NCBI GenBank assembly: GCA_016794505.1
Contig: JAEUJZ010000049.1
Location: forward strand, 126,136 to 190,135
Direction: 5' to 3'
Length of the DNA stretch: 64,000 bases
Source of the DNA: Myxococcales bacterium
GTDB taxonomy: Bacteria; Myxococcota_A; Polyangia; Palsa-1104; JAEUJZ01
Made by a program: the position numbers and the translations under genes. This document shows positions 1 through 8,817 of the stretch, piece after piece. Below the pieces are notes generated by a model, which made no database searches, had not been told where the DNA came from, and saw only the letters and a program-made list of their open reading frames with translations. The stretch's first letter is position 1. Every line of letters starts with the position of its first letter.

Positions 1-162
1 GACATCAACGACAACGTCGCAGTCAAGGCCGAGTTCGTTCACGTGCAGCCGTTTGGGCGCATGGCCGATGGTCTAAACGACATGCGGGTTGCCATGGGCA
101 GCACGACGGCGGGTGACTTCGCGGCTGACTACGTCACGAGCTCTGTCGTCCTTCGTTACTAG
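1..162 (+). CDS. C-terminal end of a barrel-like exported protein (partial)
   Basis: An open frame enters from the left edge in frame 1 and stops with TAG at 160-162, giving 53 residues of the C-terminus. The tail alternates polar and hydrophobic residues and ends in Val-Val-Leu-Arg-Tyr. A terminal aromatic residue after an alternating strand is typical of the last beta strand of outer-membrane barrel proteins such as porins. The start lies outside the window, so the family cannot be named. The short gap to the next gene, with a ribosome-binding site but no terminator, would allow co-transcription with the peroxidase-like gene. Confidence 0.55.
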   Translation, partial: DINDNVAVKAEFVHVQPFGRMADGLNDMRVAMGSTTAGDFAADYVTSSVVLRY

Positions 163-207
163 CCTGCTTCCGTCGGGGCATGTTCCCCGACCCTGCGAGG
201 TAGCTCC

Positions 208-2289
208 ATGCAGTCACGGACTTTGAGTGCAGCGCAGAATTGCCGAGGGGCGGGGGCGGCCGATGGGACGGAAAAATCCAGGACACGCACGCCGAGTCAT
301 TTCAGGTTGGGTGGGCTGGGATTTGTCGTGGCCGCGTTGGGGGTATCGCTCGGCGGCTGTGGCCTGTCGGCGCAGCAAGGCGACTGCGGCCCTGTCTTAT
401 CGAGCGCCGAGTGCAACGTGGTTCGCACGCAGCTTGGGCGCTTGGACGATCGGCCGCCGCCCGATGCCACCAACCGCTTTGGCCGCTGTCAGAAAGATGG
501 CAGCAGCGAGTGCTTGCTAGAGGATGCCGCGGTCAAGCTGGGACATCGGCTGTTTTATGACCGCTGTCTGTCGGTCGACAACAGCACGGGCTGCGTGACC
601 TGCCATGATCCGGCTGTGGCTTTCGTCGATGGCCGTGCGCGTGCAGTCATGACGCCCCCGACGCTCATCCGGCGCGATGACGGCACCGAGGTGACGATGC
701 CGCTGCCGCTGATCAAGGGTGAGCGCACCTGGGCCCGCATCCACAGCCGCGACGGGGTCGAGCCCGAGACCGATCGCAACGGTACACCGCTGGCCTATTT
801 CGACACGCAGGCCGGGCGGTGGCTGGGCGTGACGCGTCGGCCGCTTTCGAGCTATGGCGCGACGGCCATGGGGGCGGCACAGGCCTCGACTCCGCGGCAT
901 TCCCCGACGGTGTACAACATCGCCTATGGCGCCGGGCTGCCGCCAAGTGACGGCCGTCCGACGTATGGCGCGACGGCGACGCCGTGGGATGGGCGCTATG
1001 ACTCGGCGTGGGCCTTGGCGGCCGATGTCTTTGAGTTTGGCGCGACGCAGGGCACGGATCGTGCGCACTTGGCGCTGCGCGTCTTTATGAAGCACCGTGC
1101 CGAGTACGAAGCCATGGTGGGCAAGCTGCTGCCCGACTTTGAAGCCAAAGAGACGGTCAACAACAAGTATGTCTATCCGCGCCACGGCTCGCCGACGTTT
1201 GCCAAGGGCTGCTGGTACGGGGCGCCGACCTGCGACGACATGGTATCGCTGGCACCGAGTGAAGCCGTGCGCAAGGACATCAACGAGATCTTCGTCAACG
1301 CCGGCAAGGCCTTGGGGGCATATATGCGGCGGCTGCGCTCGGCGGACGCGGCGTATGACCGCTGGCTTGCAGGCGATATCAGCGCCATGTCGGCCTCGGC
1401 CCAGCGCGGGCTGCGCCTGTTCATCGGCAAGGCCGAGTGCGTGATGTGTCATTCGGGACCCAACTTCACCGACTGGCAGTTCCACAACCTCGGCGTTCCG
1501 TCAGACGATCCCGAGCGACGCACCGCTGGCAGCGCGGTGGCCAACTTGGCCGACGCAGCGCTCGCCTGCTTCGAGGGAGTCGGACCCAATGCCGGATGCT
1601 CGGATCACGGCCGCTTTAGCTGGCAGCAGCGCGCCGCCGGGCAGTGCGAAAAAGACACGGGCAAGCTTGGAACGCGTGACCTAGCCTGTCAGCGCGTCGA
1701 TCAGCCCGAGAGCAGCAATCGCTTCGACGTGCGCATGGACTGCTATAGCGAAGCCAGCGATGCCAAGGACAAGGCGAGGATGTGCAATCCAGCATCGATC
1801 TTTCCCGCAGATCGCTGCGCGAGCTCGACGCAGGCACAGTGCGAGCAGAGCGCGCTGTGTCGTTGGGTGCCCGCGGTGACAAATGGCATGGGGACGGTGA
1901 TTGCGAAAGAGCGCTGCATCGTCCGAGCCGAGCCGGGTGATAAGGGGCAATTCAAGACGCCGTCTTTGCGCAACGTGGCCCTGACCTTCCCGTATATGCA
2001 CAACGGAGCCTTGTTCGACTATGGACCTGCGGAAAAAGGTCTGGCTGATCCGATGGACGCGACGCCGCACCTGCGCAAGGTCGTCGAGTTCTACAACCGC
2101 GGGGGCGATGAGCCCTTGTTCGGAACGCTCGACCGCGACATCCATCCGCTGAACCTGTCGCCGGCTGAGATCGACGATCTGGTGGAGTTCCTAAAGGCCC
2201 TCACTGACAACTCATTTGCGACGAGCAATCCGCAGGGACTGGCCAGCTCGCCGGTCGATCTGCTGGACGTCTCAGACTGTCCTCTCTAG
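208..2289 (+). CDS. Diheme cytochrome c peroxidase / MauG-like lipoprotein
   Basis: This 693-residue protein belongs to the bacterial diheme cytochrome c peroxidase/MauG group, periplasmic enzymes that use two c-hemes to reduce peroxide or do redox chemistry. Two CXXCH motifs are visible, CVTCH near residue 129 and CVMCH near residue 411, the second followed by the family-typical SGPNFTD. The C-terminal part has the characteristic TPSLRNV...PYMHNG stretch. The N-terminus has a hydrophobic segment ending LGGC at residue 51, a likely lipobox, although the n-region before it is unusually long. The ATG at 208 follows GAGG at about 197. At nearly twice the usual length, it carries a Cys-rich insertion between about residues 450 and 570. 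The cupredoxin and pentaheme genes downstream suggest a shared periplasmic electron-transfer role. The family call is firm; the substrate is unknown. Confidence 0.85.
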   Translation: MQSRTLSAAQNCRGAGAADGTEKSRTRTPSHFRLGGLGFVVAALGVSLGGCGLSAQQGDCGPVLSSAECNVVRTQLGRLDDRPPPDATNRFGRCQKDGSSECLLEDAAVKLGHRLFYDRCLSVDNSTGCVTCHDPAVAFVDGRARAVMTPPTLIRRDDGTEVTMPLPLIKGERTWARIHSRDGVEPETDRNGTPLAYFDTQAGRWLGVTRRPLSSYGATAMGAAQASTPRHSPTVYNIAYGAGLPPSDGRPTYGATATPWDGRYDSAWALAADVFEFGATQGTDRAHLALRVFMKHRAEYEAMVGKLLPDFEAKETVNNKYVYPRHGSPTFAKGCWYGAPTCDDMVSLAPSEAVRKDINEIFVNAGKALGAYMRRLRSADAAYDRWLAGDISAMSASAQRGLRLFIGKAECVMCHSGPNFTDWQFHNLGVPSDDPERRTAGSAVANLADAALACFEGVGPNAGCSDHGRFSWQQRAAGQCEKDTGKLGTRDLACQRVDQPESSNRFDVRMDCYSEASDAKDKARMCNPASIFPADRCASSTQAQCEQSALCRWVPAVTNGMGTVIAKERCIVRAEPGDKGQFKTPSLRNVALTFPYMHNGALFDYGPAEKGLADPMDATPHLRKVVEFYNRGGDEPLFGTLDRDIHPLNLSPAEIDDLVEFLKALTDNSFATSNPQGLASSPVDLLDVSDCPL

Positions 2290-2562
2290 CTCTTGTGCCT
2301 AGCTCGCCTGCCTAGTTCCCGTAGACGATCGATGCCTTGCTGCGCTGGATGAGCCGCGCAGCCCAGTGCCCTGTGCTCAATCCCGTTGCCGCTTCTTGCT
2401 CGGTTGGCTCGCTCGCGAACCACTGTTTTTCGTCGCCCCAATGGCCGCGTGGAAATTCTGCAAAACCCAGCAGATTGTGATGGGTTCGACGAACAAAGCG
2501 CGATACACTCGGCCAGTAGCGTGGTATCTGCCTCCGCAGAAGACCCCCTGAGACCCAAGACC

Positions 2563-3504
2563 ATGCACACGCACCGTACACCTCTCTTGCGAATTCTCGT
2601 TCTTGTCGGCAGCTTCCTCGCCACCGGTCCTTTGGGGCTGAGCGCGCTCGGCGGCGCTGCGGCACAACCAGCAGGAGCGGATCCTCGCGTGAAGTATCTG
2701 TACAAGGCCGTGCCCTGTACGCCTTGTCCCTGTGAATGCCCTGATTCGCGTGGCCGTGAGACGCCTGCGAGCGCCACTCAAGCGCCGCCGCCGGCCTCTC
2801 CGGTGGTCAGCGCTCCCGGCGGCAGCGACACCGAGCAAGCACCGGCAGCAAGCGCCGGCCGCAGCACGGCCCCCGCCGCGCCCAAGGCGCCAGTTGAGCA
2901 AGCGCGCGGCAGCATCGGTGGTGTCGTCGTGGTCCGAGACCGCGCGGGCAAAGAGAAGAGCGATCGATCCGACGTCGTGGTCTATCTGGAGTCGGTGCCG
3001 CGCAAGTACCAGGCTCTGCGGAAGCCGCGCGCCATGGCACAGCGCGAGAAGGCCTTCATGCCCAAGCTGCTCGCGGTCACCAAGGGCTCGACGGTTGACT
3101 TCCCCAACGAGGACAAGTTCTTCCACAACGTGTTCTCGCTGAGCGAAGGCAACACGTTCGACTTGGGCCTGTACCGCTCGGGCGAGTCGAAGCCGATGAC
3201 CTTTGAAAAGACGGGCGTCGTCGACGTGTACTGCAACATTCACCCCAACATGTGGGCGCAGATTCTTGTCCTCGAAAACCCGTTCTATACGACACCGTCG
3301 AGCGACGGGAACTTCGAGCTGAGCAAGGTGCCGCCGGGCACATACAGCGTGGCGGCGTTTGTCGGTGGGGCCAAGGGGCCGGTGAGACAGCAAGTCAAGG
3401 TTGAGCCGGGCAAGCGAGTCGAGCTTCGCTTGGAAGTTAGCGAAGGCTCGGCGAACAAGCCGCACCTGAACAAGTTCAACCAACCCTACGATCGCTACAA
3501 GTAG
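2563..3504 (+). CDS. Exported cupredoxin with C-terminal carboxypeptidase-regulatory-like domain
   Basis: A 313-residue exported protein: signal peptide (about residues 1-33, ending near AAAQP), a short Cys-rich patch (CTPCPCEC), a Pro/Ala linker, then a cupredoxin fold. The type I copper ligands are visible: His in FFHNVF near residue 187, Cys and His in YCNIH near 224-227, and Met at NMW near 229. After the copper domain a short FELSKVPPGTYSV section resembles a CarboxypepD_reg beta-sandwich. Such proteins act as small periplasmic electron carriers. The ATG at 2563 was preferred over in-frame codons further upstream because it opens directly on a signal peptide. The 273-bp gap before it shows no gene. 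Its stop codon shares one base with the GTG start of the pentaheme cytochrome, indicating tight coupling. Confidence is high for the fold and moderate for the partner. Confidence 0.85.
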   Translation: MHTHRTPLLRILVLVGSFLATGPLGLSALGGAAAQPAGADPRVKYLYKAVPCTPCPCECPDSRGRETPASATQAPPPASPVVSAPGGSDTEQAPAASAGRSTAPAAPKAPVEQARGSIGGVVVVRDRAGKEKSDRSDVVVYLESVPRKYQALRKPRAMAQREKAFMPKLLAVTKGSTVDFPNEDKFFHNVFSLSEGNTFDLGLYRSGESKPMTFEKTGVVDVYCNIHPNMWAQILVLENPFYTTPSSDGNFELSKVPPGTYSVAAFVGGAKGPVRQQVKVEPGKRVELRLEVSEGSANKPHLNKFNQPYDRYK

Positions 3505-4832
3505 TGCGGTGGCCGAGGATCCATAGCGCGCTTTGCTGGATTGTCGCGGGGGCGGCACTGCTGCTCAACTGTGACGATCCGAAGCCTGACTTTGGCACTC
3601 TGCCACCCAAGCCCGCGGACCTTGCGACGCCGGCTCCACCCCCTGATTTGAGCACGCGCGTCGACGCAGCCACGGTGGCGGCTGAGGCACCGCCTGCTGT
3701 CGTGACTCCAGCGACGCCTGGCAAGGCGGCTTTGTTTGTACGTTCCAGTCGCTGCGGTGAGTGTCACGAGAAGTTCCGCAACGAATGGACGGGCTCCGCG
3801 CACTCGCGCGCCAACCGCACCCCGGCGTATCGCAAGGTGATGGGCACAGCGAGTCCAGCGCTGCGTCAGCTCTGCCAGAGCTGCCACCTGCCCAGCATGG
3901 CCTATGGCCAGCCCGATGATGAACCGAACCGCCCGAGCGAGGGCGTATCCTGCGACGGCTGCCACACCATCAAACAGGTGGCTGTCACGCCGGCCGGATC
4001 GACGATCCAGTTCGATCCCGCATCGGGATCGAAGTACGGCCCCATCGTTGGAGCCAGCGGCCATTACTTCCACGACATGGCGTACAGCGTGCTGCATACC
4101 AAGAGCGAGCTATGCGCCGGCTGCCATCACCGCATGGAGTTTCAGCTGGGAGGCGAGAAGCGCGCAATCCCCGTCGTGCTCAGCTATTCCGACTGGCAGA
4201 AGTTCGGCAAAGGCAAGCAGTGCCAGGACTGTCACATGCCATCGCGCGGTACCGAGGAAGTGGCCCGCGGATCGAAGCCGCGACCCAACGTGCCTTCGCA
4301 TGCCTTTGGTGGAGCGCTGGCCTGGGGCAAGCTGATCCGCCTAGAGCTCGGCGGCAACGCCAAGCCAGGTGAGATCAACGTCGAGATTCAGCACAACGCT
4401 GGGCATGCACTGCCGAGCGGCTATGTCGATCGACGCATGCTCTTGCGGGTGGAGTTCTTTGCTGCAAACGGCACAAAGATCGCTACGGAAGAGCGCTCGT
4501 ACGGCATGCAGCTGGTGGATGCTGCGGGGCAGCCGGCGCCGTTTTTCCAAGCGGTTCGCATCGCCGAAGACCGCCGCTTGGTGCCAGGGCGTATGCATGT
4601 CGAGACCTTTAAGCTACCCACTGCGGCTGCGGCCCCCGCGGCGACACCAGGGCCAGGGCCAGGGCCAGGGGCAGCTCTTGCCCCAGTCGCTGTTGCACCG
4701 AGCAAGGTCACGCTCTCTCTTGTTGCCGCTGGGACCGCTCCAGAGCTTCGGGCGGTCTATGGTGAACCGGCGCTTGTTGTGATCAAGACCACGTCGCATC
4801 CATTGCCAGTCCGAATCGGAGGAAGTAAGTGA
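3504..4832 (+). CDS. Pentaheme c-type cytochrome lipoprotein (cytochrome c554-like)
   Basis: A 442-residue multiheme cytochrome with five CXXCH motifs: CGECH (about residue 84), CQSCH (125), CDGCH (150), CAGCH (205) and CQDCH (240). The heme region resembles the cytochrome c554/hydroxylamine oxidoreductase-like superfamily, which carries electrons in the periplasm. The N-terminus has a hydrophobic stretch ending LLLNC, a plausible lipobox, followed by a Pro/Ala linker. The C-terminal 200 residues are a beta-rich heme-free domain with a Gly-Pro tract coded by a hexamer repeat. It starts with GTG inside the stop of the cupredoxin gene (TAGTG) and its own stop overlaps the GTG of the phosphatase gene (GTGA), so three genes are read in a chain. 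Redox partner and terminal acceptor are unknown. Confidence 0.85.
   Translation: MRWPRIHSALCWIVAGAALLLNCDDPKPDFGTLPPKPADLATPAPPPDLSTRVDAATVAAEAPPAVVTPATPGKAALFVRSSRCGECHEKFRNEWTGSAHSRANRTPAYRKVMGTASPALRQLCQSCHLPSMAYGQPDDEPNRPSEGVSCDGCHTIKQVAVTPAGSTIQFDPASGSKYGPIVGASGHYFHDMAYSVLHTKSELCAGCHHRMEFQLGGEKRAIPVVLSYSDWQKFGKGKQCQDCHMPSRGTEEVARGSKPRPNVPSHAFGGALAWGKLIRLELGGNAKPGEINVEIQHNAGHALPSGYVDRRMLLRVEFFAANGTKIATEERSYGMQLVDAAGQPAPFFQAVRIAEDRRLVPGRMHVETFKLPTAAAAPAATPGPGPGPGAALAPVAVAPSKVTLSLVAAGTAPELRAVYGEPALVVIKTTSHPLPVRIGGSK
4647..4670 (+). repeat. (CCAGGG)4 hexanucleotide microsatellite inside the pentaheme gene
   Basis: Four perfect CCAGGG units in a row encode a Gly-Pro run in the C-terminal domain of the cytochrome. 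Because the unit is six bases, copy change would alter linker length but not the frame, so this is not an on/off phase switch. Confidence 0.9.
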
Positions 4833-6676
4833 GGCTCGCCGTCAAACTCGCGCTGGCCATGACTGCCCTTGTGGCGGCAGTGGTGGTGACAGCGATTTGG
4901 TCCATCGGCGTCTACTTGCGGCGAGATGTCGAGCGCCAGCTGGCAGCGCAGATCGAAGAGTCCAGCAAAGAGCTGCAGCGAGCACAGCGCGACAACCTGC
5001 GCCTGCTTGTGGCCTTGAACCGCGGCTATGCCGATGAGCCGCGCACCAAAGCGGTAATCAACTCAAGCGAAGTCGACGATCGAACGGTGGCCGACGTAGC
5101 GCGGGACATTCGTGAGACCGCGGGCTTTGATCTGATGATCATCGCCAGCCCTGGTGGCGCGGTGCGGGCCAATGTCACGGCACTTGGCAAGCCGGTCTTG
5201 GTGCCGCCCGGTCTGATCCAGCCGGCCGATGCGCCTGGCATGCGCCGTGAGTTCATGGCCAGCTGGCCGCTTGAAAACGAGGTGTACTTGATTGCCGGCA
5301 ACGCGGTCACGCTGGCTGATCGCACCGCCGGCATCATTCTCGCGGGCTGGGTTTTTGGCAACGAGCGCGCCGAAGAGATCCGCGCCCGCACCAAGACCGA
5401 GGTCGTGCTTTTGACCAGCGAGCGGATTACCGCGGCGGCCATCGATTCGCACCTGGAGTCACATCGCGTCGAGCTGTCGACCGCGATCCACGATGCCGCG
5501 GAGCGATCGCGGTCGCAGGCCATTCTTCTTACCATCGCGGGCCAGCGCTACATGATGCGCACGGCGCCGGTCGAGGGTCTGCAAGAGCCTCGCGATATGC
5601 GGCCAGGGCAGACGTACTTTGTCCTCTTGCGTTCGCTCGACGAAGCTCTGCGCTCGTACTATCAGCTGCGCGGCTTTTTGTTCAAGCTCGGCTTCTTTGC
5701 CATTGCCGTGGCGATCTTGGCAGCGCTGGTGCTGGCCAATACGCTGTCGCGACGCGTGGCGCGCTTGGCATCGGCGACGGCGCTGGTGGCTGGCGGTGAC
5801 TTGGATACCAACGTGCCCGTCGGGGGCCGCGACGAAATCGGAGCGCTGGGACGCGCCTTCAACGACATGATCGCGCGCTTGCGCATCTCGCGCGAAGAGC
5901 TGCGTTCCAAAGAACGACTGGAGCGCGAGCTAGAAATCGCCACGGTCATCCAGACGCTGCTTCTGCCGGCGCAGCCCGCGCTCGATGGCTTCGATGTCGC
6001 GGCGCGCATGGTTCCAGCGGAAGAGGTGGGCGGCGACTTCTATGATCTGCACTCGGCTTCAGCGGGCCACTGGATCGCGATCGGCGATGTCTCGGGCCAT
6101 GGCGTCACGCCGGGTCTGATCATGATGATGGTGCAGAGCATGCTGTCGGCGATCGCGCGACAGAGCCCGGAGATTGGTCAGGGCTATAGCCCGCGCGAAG
6201 TGCTGCGCGTCATCAATGCGGCACTGCATGACAACCTGCGAACGCGCATGCATGACGACAACTACATGACCATGGTGCTGCTCAAGCACGACGGCAATGG
6301 CAAGTTCCGCTATGCCGGCGCGCACGAGTCGATCCTGGTCTATCGTCGCGCCACGCATCAGGTCGAGACGATGCCAACCGATGGAACCTGGCTGGGCCTG
6401 CAAGACGACATCGGCCCCTTTGTCGAAGAACATGAGTTCGAGCTGCGGCCGGGCGATGCGCTGGTCCTTTATACCGACGGCGTAACCGAGGCGAAGAACC
6501 CGCAGAACGTGCAGTACAACTTGGATCGCTTGCGCGACATGCTCTTGCGCCAAGGGAACGCGTCGATGCCATCGGCTCAGAAGATCCGCGACGGCATCAT
6601 CGACGATGTCATGGCTTGGTCACGCACTCGACAAGACGACGTCACAGTGATGGTGCTGCGACGTCTGGATAGCTAG
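4829..6676 (+). CDS. Membrane-bound SpoIIE/RsbU-type PP2C phosphatase with HAMP domain
   Basis: A 615-residue signalling phosphatase. Layout: TM helix about 7-28, an extracytoplasmic sensor region about 30-280, a second TM about 285-307, HAMP about 308-360, a short helical linker, and a PP2C/SpoIIE catalytic domain about 375-612. The metal-binding acids are intact: GGDFYD near 401, GDVSGHG near 418, YTDG near 547 and DDVTVMVL near 602. Proteins of this type dephosphorylate a STAS-domain antagonist, releasing it to capture a switch kinase. A STAS gene and an HATPase gene follow at 8421 and 8818, so this probably feeds that module. The GTG start overlaps the cytochrome stop by four bases, suggesting translational coupling of a redox chain to a signalling phosphatase. 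The sensed signal is unknown; a redox-linked cue is only inference. Confidence 0.9.
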   Translation: MRLAVKLALAMTALVAAVVVTAIWSIGVYLRRDVERQLAAQIEESSKELQRAQRDNLRLLVALNRGYADEPRTKAVINSSEVDDRTVADVARDIRETAGFDLMIIASPGGAVRANVTALGKPVLVPPGLIQPADAPGMRREFMASWPLENEVYLIAGNAVTLADRTAGIILAGWVFGNERAEEIRARTKTEVVLLTSERITAAAIDSHLESHRVELSTAIHDAAERSRSQAILLTIAGQRYMMRTAPVEGLQEPRDMRPGQTYFVLLRSLDEALRSYYQLRGFLFKLGFFAIAVAILAALVLANTLSRRVARLASATALVAGGDLDTNVPVGGRDEIGALGRAFNDMIARLRISREELRSKERLERELEIATVIQTLLLPAQPALDGFDVAARMVPAEEVGGDFYDLHSASAGHWIAIGDVSGHGVTPGLIMMMVQSMLSAIARQSPEIGQGYSPREVLRVINAALHDNLRTRMHDDNYMTMVLLKHDGNGKFRYAGAHESILVYRRATHQVETMPTDGTWLGLQDDIGPFVEEHEFELRPGDALVLYTDGVTEAKNPQNVQYNLDRLRDMLLRQGNASMPSAQKIRDGIIDDVMAWSRTRQDDVTVMVLRRLDS

Positions 6677-6708
6677 TCTCTGCCAACCCTCCATCAAGCA
6701 GGCTCTCC

Positions 6709-8286
6709 ATGTCTGAGCAACGTCTTCCGCTGCTCATTGCTGGCGGCGGCATTCTGTGCCTGTTGCTGCAGCTGATCCTTTCGTTGACCGACAACCCCGT
6801 GAAGCGTGCGCAGAGCGTGGCGCATGAAGTGGCGTACAAGTCGGTCAAGATGCGGGCCGAAAAGCGCGCTGCCCGTCTGGGACCTCGGCTGGGACAGGCG
6901 CTGTCAGAAGGCAACCGCAACCTGATCCAAAACGAGCTGGATCTGACGATGCAGGCCGATCCCGAGATCGTCGAGGTCGGCATCGTCGATCAAGATGCGC
7001 AGATGACGGTCATTGCCAGCTCGGATCCCTCGCGCGCGACCAAGCCGCTCACGGGGCTTGGGGCGCAGGTCGTTCGCGAGTCGCTGGCGGCGGGACGCAT
7101 TCCGCGCTCGGTGGACGCACGCGCCGATCAGCGCGTCTTGGTGGCGCAGCCGCTTACGCATCAGAAGGCCTTTATGGCCACGCTGTTTCTGGTCCTGAAC
7201 ACCGCCAGCGTCGAAGACGATCTGGGCCAGGTGATCTTGGCCATGGCACCGCCGCGCGTCCCCGTCTGGTTGACCATTGGCCTGGGACTTTTGGGGCTGG
7301 GTGTCGCCTTGGGCATGATGCTGAGCGCCGAGCGCAAGCAGCAGCTTGAGACCGTCAAGCTGCAAGAAATCGTCGAACAGATGGGCATGGGACACTTCGA
7401 TGCGCGGCTTGATCCCGCCGATGTTCCCCATCATGCCGGCGTTGCTGAGCGCCTAAATGCCATGGCGGAACAAGTGCAGCTTTTGCAGCAGGCGCAGGCC
7501 GAGGACTCGGAGCATGCAAGCCGCATGGCGCAAGAGCTAAAAGACGCGCAGGTCGTGCAGCAGACGCTGATGCCAGAAGTGCGACGCACGGTCCGCGGGC
7601 CCCTGCAGATGTGCGGTGTGTATCGCAGTGCCAGCAAGCTATCGGGCGACTGGTGGAACCACTATCAGATCGACGAACACCGCACGCTGTTGGTCTTGGC
7701 TGACGTGGTCGGACATGGCATCGGAGCGGCGGTGGTCGGTGCAATGGCCTATGGCTGTGCCTCGCAGCTTTATCAAGAGATGCAGGGCAATGTCCGGCCC
7801 GAGCTGATCCTGACGCGCCTCAACGAGACGATCTGCGCCACCACGCGCGGCAAGTTCACGATGAGCTGCTTCGCCGTGATCATCGATACGCACGCCGGCA
7901 CCCTGACCTTTGCCAGCGGTGCCCAGGCCTTTCCCTTGCTGTTCCGTGCCAACGACAGCGCCAAGCCATTTGTGCCGCTCATCGCCACGGGATCGCCCTT
8001 GGGATCGAGCCGCGACTCGAAGTTCGAGGCCAACACCCAGACCTTTGGTCCGGGCGACATGCTGATCTGCTACACCGACGGTCTGATCGAAGCGGCAAAC
8101 CCCGGCGGCGATCAGTTCGGGGACAAGCGCGTGCGACAGACCGTGCAGCGCAACGCCAGCCGCAACGTCGAAGAGATCTGCGAGGCCCTGCTCAGCGAAG
8201 TCGGACGCTTCGTCGGTACAGCCGAGCTCGAAGACGATCAGACCTTGGTCGTGGCGCGCAACCTAAGCGGCTCGGGCGCAACTTAA
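6709..8286 (+). CDS. Second membrane-bound SpoIIE/RsbU-type PP2C phosphatase
   Basis: A 525-residue paralogue of the preceding phosphatase, 32 bp downstream. It has an N-terminal TM (about 7-25), a periplasmic sensor stretch, a second TM (about 183-206), a HAMP-like segment, a Gln/Ala-rich coiled coil (about 255-290) and a PP2C domain (about 300-520). The usual GGDFYD is altered to SGDWWNHYQ near 312, but the metal acids are kept: Asp in GDW, ADVVGHG near 329, YTDG near 454 and EDDQTLVV near 507. It should therefore be active on a phospho-STAS protein. Two phosphatases with different sensor regions feeding one STAS gene would integrate two signals, a common arrangement in partner-switching systems. 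The ATG at 6709 has no strong Shine-Dalgarno sequence, only a Cys/Thr-rich leader. Confidence 0.88.
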   Translation: MSEQRLPLLIAGGGILCLLLQLILSLTDNPVKRAQSVAHEVAYKSVKMRAEKRAARLGPRLGQALSEGNRNLIQNELDLTMQADPEIVEVGIVDQDAQMTVIASSDPSRATKPLTGLGAQVVRESLAAGRIPRSVDARADQRVLVAQPLTHQKAFMATLFLVLNTASVEDDLGQVILAMAPPRVPVWLTIGLGLLGLGVALGMMLSAERKQQLETVKLQEIVEQMGMGHFDARLDPADVPHHAGVAERLNAMAEQVQLLQQAQAEDSEHASRMAQELKDAQVVQQTLMPEVRRTVRGPLQMCGVYRSASKLSGDWWNHYQIDEHRTLLVLADVVGHGIGAAVVGAMAYGCASQLYQEMQGNVRPELILTRLNETICATTRGKFTMSCFAVIIDTHAGTLTFASGAQAFPLLFRANDSAKPFVPLIATGSPLGSSRDSKFEANTQTFGPGDMLICYTDGLIEAANPGGDQFGDKRVRQTVQRNASRNVEEICEALLSEVGRFVGTAELEDDQTLVVARNLSGSGAT

Positions 8287-8420
8287 AGCCGCACGCTGTA
8301 GAGCGTGAAGACCCAGGGAAAATAGCCCGCAGTCTGCTGTTGCTCTCGAAAGCGAGAACGTGCAATCTTGAAGCTGCCTTCTAAGTACCCATCGGCACGC
8401 GGACTCTGGACTTATCAACG

Positions 8421-8813
8421 ATGAACCGGCTGTCACTTGAACCACTGCATGTTGGTGCGCTGACCGCGGAGGTCCTCGATACCGACAACTCGGTCTCGAT
8501 TGTCCTGCGCGGCGACTCGGATGCTCGCGATGCAGCCGCAGCCCTGGACGAGTTCTTGGTGCGCAAGCTGCATCCCGCCATCTTGAAGGCGACGCTGAAG
8601 TTGGTGCAGCTTGACGTAACCGGCCTGGAATTCTTGAACTCAGCGGGCATCAAGGCGCTGGTCAACTGGCTGCTCGCCATCAAGCAACAGCAGCAGCCAT
8701 CGCGTTACTTCGTCGTCGTTCAGTACGACGAGGGCATCACCTGGCAGGCCAAGGGACTGAAGCCGCTGACCTTTGTCGCCCAGTCGTTCCTGCGGCTTGA
8801 GCCGCTGCGGTAG
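8421..8813 (+). CDS. STAS-domain anti-sigma-factor-antagonist-like protein
   Basis: A 130-residue single-domain protein read as a STAS fold. The segment LDVTGLEFLNSAGIKALVNWL contains the hallmark loop around residues 68-80, where the Ser of NSAG is the expected phosphorylation site in RsbV/SpoIIAA-type antagonists. In partner switching, the unphosphorylated form binds the HATPase kinase encoded next. Gene order supports this: two PP2C phosphatases upstream, HATPase four bases downstream of the stop. The 134-bp gap before it might hold its own promoter. No sigma factor gene is seen nearby, so the final output could be another enzyme or a distant sigma factor. The fold assignment is by motif only. 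Confidence 0.8.
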   Translation: MNRLSLEPLHVGALTAEVLDTDNSVSIVLRGDSDARDAAAALDEFLVRKLHPAILKATLKLVQLDVTGLEFLNSAGIKALVNWLLAIKQQQQPSRYFVVVQYDEGITWQAKGLKPLTFVAQSFLRLEPLR

Positions 8814-8817
8814 CACC

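Noticed and set aside
4647..4670. Phase-variable switch in the cytochrome gene
   Set aside because: The repeated unit is six bases, so slippage keeps the frame.
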